In this document: positions 21,411-30,000 of the stretch, piece by piece
Layout of the letters: each line of letters starts with the position of its first letter
How positions within the stretch are numbered: position 1 is the first letter of the stretch
Assembly (NCBI RefSeq): GCF_964340395.1
Contig: NC_135560.1
Coordinates: 14,645,098 to 14,675,097, forward strand
Direction: 5' to 3'
DNA length: 30,000 nt
Source of the DNA: Glandiceps talaboti
Lineage: Eukaryota; Hemichordata; Enteropneusta; Spengelidae
The notes under the pieces: model-generated
Databases searched by the model: none
Told to the model about the DNA's origin: nothing
Seen by the model: the letters and a program-made list of their open reading frames with translations, nothing else
Made by a program: the position numbers and the translations under genes

Positions 21411-21905
21411 CCTAGCAACAAGACCACGTCCATAGCAACAACCAAATGATTATGTATATTGTAAAGATAACAACATCGATTAATAGACAATAATAATAAT
21501 TACTGTTTAAAGACCACTACACAAACATGTCTCAGCGGTCTGAACATTACAAAATGAGAAAGACTAGCAAAAGAGCAACAACAACAAAAATCTAGCATAA
21601 GAACACAATGAGACTGTTGACAAATGAATAAACATTCTAAAAATGTATGCAAATATACCTAGCAACACCCATACCAACAGCGTACAACAGCCATAATGAT
21701 CATGTATATCACAAAGATTACATCAGGGATTCATACTATCATAGACAAATGAACGAACATTCAAATGTTGTATGCAAATATAGCTAGCAACATGACCATG
21801 CCCATAGCAAGAGCCAAAATGATCGCATATATTGCAAAGATAACAATAGGGCTGGATAGGCAACTGGATAATAATTCAGCAAATGAACACCAGTATAGCT
21901 AGCAT
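21411..21905 (+). repeat. Degenerate tandem repeat, unit about 115-125 bp
   Basis: The block CTAGCAACA begins units at about 21412, 21659 and 21784, with a final CTAGCATGG at 21899. In each full unit it is followed by CCATAGCAA-like sequence, ATGAT..TGTATAT and AAAGAT. The units at 21659 and 21784 are preceded by CAAATGAA, GAACATTC-like sequence and ATGCAAATATA. Spacing is 247, 125 and 115 bases, so the first interval probably holds two units with one badly decayed. Such cores of 100-200-bp tandem repeats occur in Helentron-related and 'pearl'-type elements, but no such element ends are recognised here. Confidence 0.7.

Positions 21906-23589
<1,684 letters not shown>

Positions 23590-23649
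<60 letters not shown>
23590..23649. repeat. (TA)n array, right of pair
   Basis: About 30 TA units preceded by AAAGTTATA, resembling the AAGTTATA entry into the TA core at 8890. Confidence 0.97.
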
Positions 23650-24323
23650 TATTTGATTAAGAAGCTCCATTTCTAAGCGCAAAGGTGGCGTCACAGTGTA
23701 TGGTTTAGACTCTGAAGTATATGCTGTATATGATAACACACAGAGCGATATCCATTCTGAAAAAGTCTTCTTACTATATATGTATACATTAGGATAGCAA
23801 TAACACAGTATATGAACTTTCAGGAACCAAGATTTACACAAAAAATGCGGAAAGGTACTTGAAGAATACACCTCTGAGGCCAAATGGTTTCAAAACTAAA
23901 ATGACAAAACCACCCCAAACGTTTGCCATATGAAAGTTGTTCCTGGTACTTTTGAAATCATTACAGACATTTTGCTCTTCACAGCATCTTGTTTTCAAGG
24001 ATCTCAACAAATATATTATTTTAAACTGTGTTCATAAACTGTTTGATAGCCATTATTTCAAAAATATTGCATGTAACCCTGTAATTTTTTCTTCTAAGGA
24101 ATAAGGAATAAGTTGGGGTTAACTTGAACAAATAACAGCAAAGTGTACTACTCATTTCTGAGGCACACAGATCAGGTTACTTTTACAGCTTTGAATTGTT
24201 AAACATTGTAGGTATCTATACGATGCCTGACGTATTCTAGGATATAGAACATTTGTTTACCCAAGAGGGAACAATATGTACAACAACATAAAGTAAACCT
24301 TGTATCCACGTATCCCGAGCACA
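23650..24323. other. No gene recognised
   Basis: AT-rich DNA. A 106-codon minus frame reaching into this region is partly made of TA-array codons and shows no domain. Confidence 0.5.
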
Positions 24324-24366
24324 GTACGTGTACGTGTACGTGTACGCGCACATGTACGTGTACGTT
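24324..24366. repeat. GTACGT hexamer repeat
   Basis: Near-perfect GTACGT units with a GCGCACAT interruption. It is CpG-containing and mostly alternating purine-pyrimidine. It encodes Arg-Val repeats in one frame, which is not evidence of a gene. Confidence 0.9.
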
Positions 24367-24852
24367 GGATGTGCGGTTTTTATTCGCATTCTTTACTGAA
24401 TGATTGTTATAGTAATAGATTGCATAGGAAGATAAAATTCATATATTCCGTCCGTGGCTTTACCTTTGTTGCTATGGCAACATAGAAATATTTGATGTGC
24501 ATCGAGTAGGCCTACACGTGAATACTGCATGATCTTATATGCCATCGGCTAATTTGTAAATATTAGATAACCATACGAGATATCTGATATTATGGGTTGG
24601 ATTTTTATTAAACTGTCAAAGTGCAGGCAATAAAATTTGATTTTTATCTCCAGACGGCCAGGATTTTTTGATGATAACTGATTATATCTTTAAAAACCTT
24701 TCAGTCAGGCTTTTTCTCTTCCTCTTTCGTGAGATTTAACAAAATAATGCAGCTGCACGGAGAAGGTGGGATAAAGGTCTGATGTTTGTAATTTTTGAAA
24801 AACATGATGTAGGTAAACTCAATGAACTAATTCATCAGTGTTATGGCAAAAA
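24367..24852. other. No gene recognised
   Basis: AT-rich DNA leading into the GA array. Confidence 0.5.
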
Positions 24853-25305
<453 letters not shown>

Positions 25306-26692
25306 TAGACGGACGAACAAATGGCGACATTGATAGTATATAGCGAAAGTTATACAATACGAATTCTTAAAAGTGAATCGACGGATAGCTGATTACGATC
25401 ACGGCTCCTCATTTTGGTTAGCAGCAATGATTTCGATAAAGATATATTTCGAGATTGTGACTCTGTTTGAGTGCAGCCACCATCAGTACCATAGTATGCT
25501 GTAGTCGTCACTATAAACCCTTTTCTAAGGAGTCGCTTAGAAATCTAAGGCATAATTGGGATCAATGAAAAGTTCGACTCAATTTCTGTAGCATCTTCTT
25601 GACGCCATAAAATCATATGTAAAGCTGACTGTCAACACTATAAAGCAGATAACCTATAAAAAAAGAAAACAGTAATCCAAATCAGAGTTTTAGAATTAGA
25701 GGCTTTATTATAGTTTCTTGATAGGTATAATTGAAATATACAAAGTATTTTTTCAATGGGGTGATCCTATTTGGGATGCAATCGTAGCACAATTTATCGT
25801 TAACTTTATTTGAATAGATTTGCGATCAGAAATTTAATTTCAGTCAAAAGACCTCACCCGACAAAGGTGGTTCAGTTGATGAGAGAGAATACATAGATTC
25901 ATTTCTGACATATATACACAGAGGCATATATGAACCTTGACAGAAAAGACTATCTCCTAAAAGTTATTGGCATATCTCCTAGTCGTCTACATTCTCTAAT
26001 ATTGACTTCATCTTCACTTTCGATAATTACATTCTGCAAAAGATTCCATTTATGGGCACTTCATCTGTGTGTCTGCAGCCCATCATAAAATATTTGTCCT
26101 TCATTTTATTGAGGTTTTTTACTTACTTTTACGAGAGCAATTTTTATGTCTACTTTCCATCGCGGCTTCTGAAAAGTGGCAATCTCCCGAGAATGACCCC
26201 GTCAATCATATAGTAATTCAATGTTGTATGTGCTGTGATCGCTCAAGCATTCCTACTTCAGGAAATTATGCGATGTAGTGAAACATACTTAAATTAGTCA
26301 GTTAATTAAACTTGCTTTAGCTGTAGATGCCACCTGATGAAATGAAACAAGATTTGCCATTTATTAATACACACAACAATTAATTTACTTGAATGCAACA
26401 TGGATCCAATCACTGTGTTTGGAAATCGAACCAGCTCGAATCACCATGTCACTTTTTGTTCCTCATCCTTTTGAAACTGTCATAGAAATTTGATTGATTT
26501 TATTTCCAAGGAAATTGGACAATCTATTATTTTTGCATAGCGTTAAGACAGCATTCGTCGGACATGGGTGAACCACTTTTAATATTATATTGAACCCCCT
26601 CATTTTTATCGACTTTTAAAATGAGAATAGGTTTAGGGGCATCTTGAGGTGACGGATTAACAAACGTAGCAGTAGGGTATGCTTCAATGAAA
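25306..26692. other. No gene recognised
   Basis: About 1.4 kb of AT-rich DNA. One perfect small hairpin, TTTCTAAG (25522-25529) with CTTAGAAA (25536-25543), is present. Frames of 60-69 codons are unremarkable. Confidence 0.5.
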
Positions 26693-27174
26693 GTTACAAC
26701 GAAAATCATAAACCCTGAAACTAAACGTCCCTTGGCTCTACAAAACTGTCTTTAACATTACTACATTTCATCGTCTGACTAGACAAAAATCTTACCAACA
26801 GCGTTTCCTCAATCGTCTGGCGTGAAAAACATCTTTAGCAATATTGTTACACTTTCTTTGCATGAGCTACCATTATCTTAGGAGATCGTCGCCAAAATTA
26901 AACGCCCCTGATAAACGCACCTAAGGTTGGCGTATTCTTTGATATTTTTGAGACAGTCAGTTGATTAAAATGTAACAATTGTAATTCACTTCTTGTCGTG
27001 TCAGACGATAACATGTGGAGATATTAAGTTTTTGTCAGGCCAGACGAGAAGATTTACAACATCAAAGAGATACATGTATATTGTCTAGCCAGACAAAAAA
27101 ATCTGTGGCAATGTAAGTGAGATTTTTGTTGAGCCAGGCGACGTTTCGTTTCAGGGTTTATGATCTTCGTTGTA
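26693..27174. mobile_element. Long foldback element with subrepeats in its arms
   Basis: Left arm ACAACGAAAATCATAAACCC (from 26696) and right arm ending GGGTTTATGATCTTCGTTGT (to 27172) are inverted repeats. The match runs inward through CTGAAAC.AAACGTC.C.TGGCTC.ACAAAA and TC....ACATT. Within both arms a module, CGTCTGxCTxGACAAAAATC, recurs at about 50-bp spacing: near 26771 and 26815 on the left, and near 27125, 27085, 27037 and 27000 on the right in reverse. TTGTTACA (26845) and TGTAACAA (26971) continue the pairing, leaving a loop of roughly 110 bases. It has no coding capacity. Confidence 0.8.
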
Positions 27175-27793
27175 TCAGATTCGGACATATTCAGTCAGAA
27201 CAGGAGAACATGATTTTCTAAGAATTCTACTTTATACTTGTCGAACCAAATTCAATAATACTCATTCTAAAAATACGACTAAGAGATATCGTACCAAGGA
27301 AGGTATTCCACGTTGTCGGTTGACAAGCTTTGTCAAAATATTCCTTTCTTCGCTTCACCGCTATGGTTTATGTATGAAATATCCTATTGGAATTAAATTT
27401 GCTGCAAGAAGAAATATAAATTCATCAAAACGCGTTATGGCCATTAAATTTAATTGTTTAGTTGTGCGATCTTCCTAGTATGAAATGTTGCTACAAATGT
27501 GATGATGCATTTATTTGAATTCGAGATAGAAATTCAATTAATTAAGAGTTGTTTTCCTTCTGAACTATTTTTTACAATTATTTTTTTCCAAAGATGTAAA
27601 GAATGTAATTAGCATAGCACTTCAGGAATATATATGGAAATTCATCTGTTGGTAAACCATACTGACTACTGTATGGAATTAAAGTTTTGTTCCTAACACA
27701 AACATGGAAATTTTATCTGATATTTTCGACTGCACACGCCAGTCTTTGTCAACAGATTGACCCGCTATTCAGCAAACGTGTCCAATATGGACA
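27175..27793. other. No gene recognised
   Basis: A 102-codon plus-strand frame (27170-27478) starts at the edge of the foldback element and has no recognisable domain. A small palindrome, GTGTCC(AATAT)GGACAC, lies at 27778-27794, just outside the next element. Confidence 0.5.
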
Positions 27794-27980
27794 CCTAAGG
27801 GATCATAAGGTGCCTGGAAGTTTGTATCGCCCACCTCCCCCCGTCGCCTGTTTAATGGTGGTTTAAGTGCCCGGATGTAGATGATTTAAAAGTAAACCAT
27901 CTGTACATCATCAGGACACTTAAACTATTATTGAACAAAGACGGAGAGTGATACGAACTTCCAGGCACCTATGACCTTGG
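27794..27980. mobile_element. Foldback MITE, about 185 bp
   Basis: Arms AGGTGCCTGGAAGTTTGTAT (27808-27827) and ATACGAACTTCCAGGCACCT (27951-27970) pair with one mismatch, extending outward through GATCATA / TATGACC. After an unpaired C-rich bulge on the left, the arms re-pair through GTTTAA.GGT.GTTTAAGTG.CC (left) with the reverse of GGACACTTAAACTATTATTG (right). The loop is near 27880-27895. No frame crosses it. Confidence 0.8.
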
Positions 27981-28367
27981 AGGAATGTGTTTGTAATTAT
28001 AATGTACGAGTTTGGTTTACGGATAAACGTAATGAATGCATTACACAGGTATCCAATACTCCATTAATTGTAATTGAGAACTTATAGATCAAATTAATAG
28101 TACTGATATAACCTGCTGCAAAGATGTTGAAAATGCAGCCATACAATTATTTCCTTTTGTAAATATCAAACGGATAGTTTCACGTCTAAGTTGGATGTTG
28201 AATTAGAAGCCATTAGTTTGCAGTCATATAGTATATACTGTTACTGCATCAAGTATGATATACCGTCTTTTTAGACATCTTTTATGCGACTTTGTACTTA
28301 GCTGACTACGACTACGACAGAGACATGCTAGACTGACCATACTCCCAAACAAGCAAGAAAGGAGGCA
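27981..28367. other. No gene recognised
   Basis: AT-rich DNA leading into the CAAA array. Confidence 0.5.
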
Positions 28368-28440
28368 AGCAAGTAAACAAACAAACAAACAAACAAACAA
28401 ACAAACACAAACAAACAAACAGTCAGACAGACGGACAGAC
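28368..28440. repeat. (CAAA)n and CAGA microsatellite
   Basis: CAAG/CAAA repeats (28348-28420) pass into CAGTCAGACAGACGGACAGA. Confidence 0.95.
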
Positions 28441-28488
28441 TCATTATGTAATTTAGTACGTAACTGAAAGACAGACTTTTTAAATAGA

Positions 28489-28699
28489 CCAGTCAGTCAG
28501 TCAGTCAGTCAGTCAGTCAGCCAGCCAGCCAGTCAGTCAGTCAGTCAGTCAGCCAGTCAGTCAGTCAGTCAGTCAGCAAGCCAGTCTGTCAGTCATCAGC
28601 CAGCCAGTCTGACAGTCAGTCAGTCAGTCAGTCAGTCAGTCAGTCTGACAGTCAGTCAGTAAGTCAGCCAGACAGCGCAGCCTAGCCGGCCAGTCAGCC
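28489..28699 (+). repeat. (CAGT)n array with CCAG and CAGA variants (left arm)
   Basis: CAGT units with interspersed CCAG, CTGT and CAGA changes. It is the reverse complement in type of the ACTG array at 28845-29191, about 145 bases away. Confidence 0.95.
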
Positions 28700-28844
28700 A
28701 AAAAGTTCTGCTCTTTGTCACCCATCGAGTTTGACATCTGAATTTGATCTAAAGCGGTTTGGGTCGATATATTGACGAAAAATGGGTTTAGTGAAATATA
28801 CGTACAAACGAACTTTTGACTAGTAAATCTTCAAGCATATTAAC
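28700..28844. other. Spacer between the inverted arrays
   Basis: About 145 bases of ordinary, non-repetitive sequence. No gene seen. Confidence 0.6.
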
Positions 28845-28880
28845 CATCTCATTGACTGGCTGACTAACTGACCGACTAAT

Positions 28881-28924
<44 letters not shown>

Positions 28925-29191
28925 TGGTTGGCTGACTGGCTGACTGGCTGACTGGCTAGGCTGACTGACTGACTGACTGACTGACTGACTGACTGACTGA
29001 TTGACTGGCTGACTGATTGACTGAATGGTTGGTTGGTTGGTTGGTTGGTTGGTTGGTTGGTTGGCTAGCTAACTATTTGGTTGGCTGACTGACTGACTGG
29101 CTGGCTAACTGACTGACTGACTGACTGACTGACTGACTGACTTACTGGCTGGCTTACTGACTGACTGACTGACTGACTGACTGACTGACTG
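28845..29191 (-). repeat. (ACTG)n array with GGCT and GGTT blocks (right arm)
   Basis: GGCT units (28883-28920), GACT units, a GGTT block (29027-29063) and further GACT units. Successive blocks differ by single-base changes. Confidence 0.95.
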
Positions 29192-29317
29192 AATGAATGA
29201 ATGAATGAATGAATAAATAAATAAATAAATAGATAAATACATAAATAAATAAATGAATGAATGAATGAATGAATGAATGAATGAATGAATAAATAAATAA
29301 ATAAATAAATAAGTAAA
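29192..29317. repeat. GAAT / AAAT array
   Basis: GAAT to AAAT to GAAT to AAAT blocks, continuing the ACTG array by single-base changes (GACT to GAAT to AAAT). Confidence 0.95.
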
Positions 29318-29864
29318 TTAATAATAGGCTAGTATGTGTTGATTTTGTTCAATAATGTTATTCAATTTGACTTCAGACATCTCTTATGTAGATGTTATTT
29401 GGTGACAATTGCAAGAAAGACAGATGTACGCATGTAGGAAGATTACAATCATATCATACATCGTGTTGCGTGTAAGACCCCTTATTTCATTGCCTTTCTA
29501 ACTGTTCATGATCATGCAACCATAAATCTGAGGCCAATGTACCTTTGAATTATTGCAATTTCTAAGTTGTAGTCACGAATGCCAATCCCTTGGATTAGTA
29601 ATACGGGTAATTCCAATAAACGTGCTATGGATGCCAGAGTGAATTAAAGATGAAACAAGAGGCAATAAGGGTACTGCTGTTCTGATCTGGGGTCATGGAA
29701 GGTCACAGCAGTTCGTGTTCGTTATCAAGTAGACCTGTCTTTCTGTTCAAATATCAAGCTTGTACAACAAGTAACATCGGAGAACCACTTCAGAATTGAT
29801 CTGTGGTTAGATGAAATGGGTACAGGTTAGGGTTACATGTAACGGACTGGACGTAGCTTGGATT
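29318..29864. other. No gene recognised
   Basis: AT-rich DNA without visible repeats or domains. Confidence 0.5.
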
Positions 29865-30000
29865 TTACACATACACATACACATACACATACATACATAT
29901 ACACATACACATACACATACATATACATATACACATACACATACATACATACATACATACATACATACATACATGCATGCATGCATGCATGCATGCATAC
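29865..30000. repeat. ACATAC / CATA / CATG compound array, window edge
   Basis: Hexameric ACATAC units, then CATA, then a CATG block (29973-29996), then CATA at the edge. It continues beyond the window. Confidence 0.95.

Noticed and set aside
26334-26352. CTGATGAAATGAAAC as a hammerhead
   Set aside because: Only three bases separate the two core parts, so stem II cannot exist.
27170-27478. A 102-codon plus-strand frame as a gene
   Set aside because: Starts at the edge of a foldback element, shows no domain and has chance-level length.
28489-29191. CRISPR array
   Set aside because: The repeats are contiguous tetramers without spacers, and the sequence is eukaryotic in character.

Overview
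The window looks like AT-rich, non-coding nuclear DNA of an animal, most likely a marine invertebrate. It has no operons, no ribosome-binding sites and no long non-repetitive reading frame. It is full of simple repeats (CATA, CAGT, CAGA, CAAA, GA, GT, TA and TAG arrays) and carries decayed non-LTR retrotransposons, palindromic and terminal-inverted-repeat elements, and a probable hammerhead ribozyme of the kind found in Penelope-like elements and retrozymes. The species cannot be read from the sequence; the two clearest LINE tails resemble, from memory, families of amphioxus, hemichordates and corals.

Layout. 0-5 kb: tetranucleotide arrays, a decayed LINE 3' end on the minus strand (1885-2285), a probable immunoglobulin-domain exon on the minus strand (2436-2607), and a structured, locally GC-richer hairpin (4821-4920). 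5-8.6 kb: no supported gene. 8.6-9.2 kb: a palindrome around a (TA)n core, followed by a hammerhead-like motif on the minus strand. 9.7-12.3 kb: a microsatellite cluster holding a 5'-truncated LINE tail (minus) and a second insertion-like unit flanked by a 35-bp direct repeat.

13.5-21 kb: four copies of one terminal-inverted-repeat (MITE-like) family in two subfamilies and both orientations. Between them lie a probable decayed tyrosine-kinase exon (14496-14572, plus) and a clearly dead LINE C-terminus (18383-18829, plus). A palindromic element lies at 19528-19835 and a ~120-bp tandem repeat at 21411-21905.

23.4-30 kb: two (TA)n arrays flanking a 108-bp island, a duplicated GA/CAGA block, two more foldback elements (26693-27174 and 27794-27980), a pair of inverted CAGT/ACTG arrays, and a CATA array that runs off the end.

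No complete gene is present. The Ig and kinase exon calls come from motif reading plus splice-like boundaries, and both could be pseudogene fragments. They lie on opposite strands, so they need not belong together. Most of the interpretable content is mobile elements and the simple repeats that appear to have grown from them.
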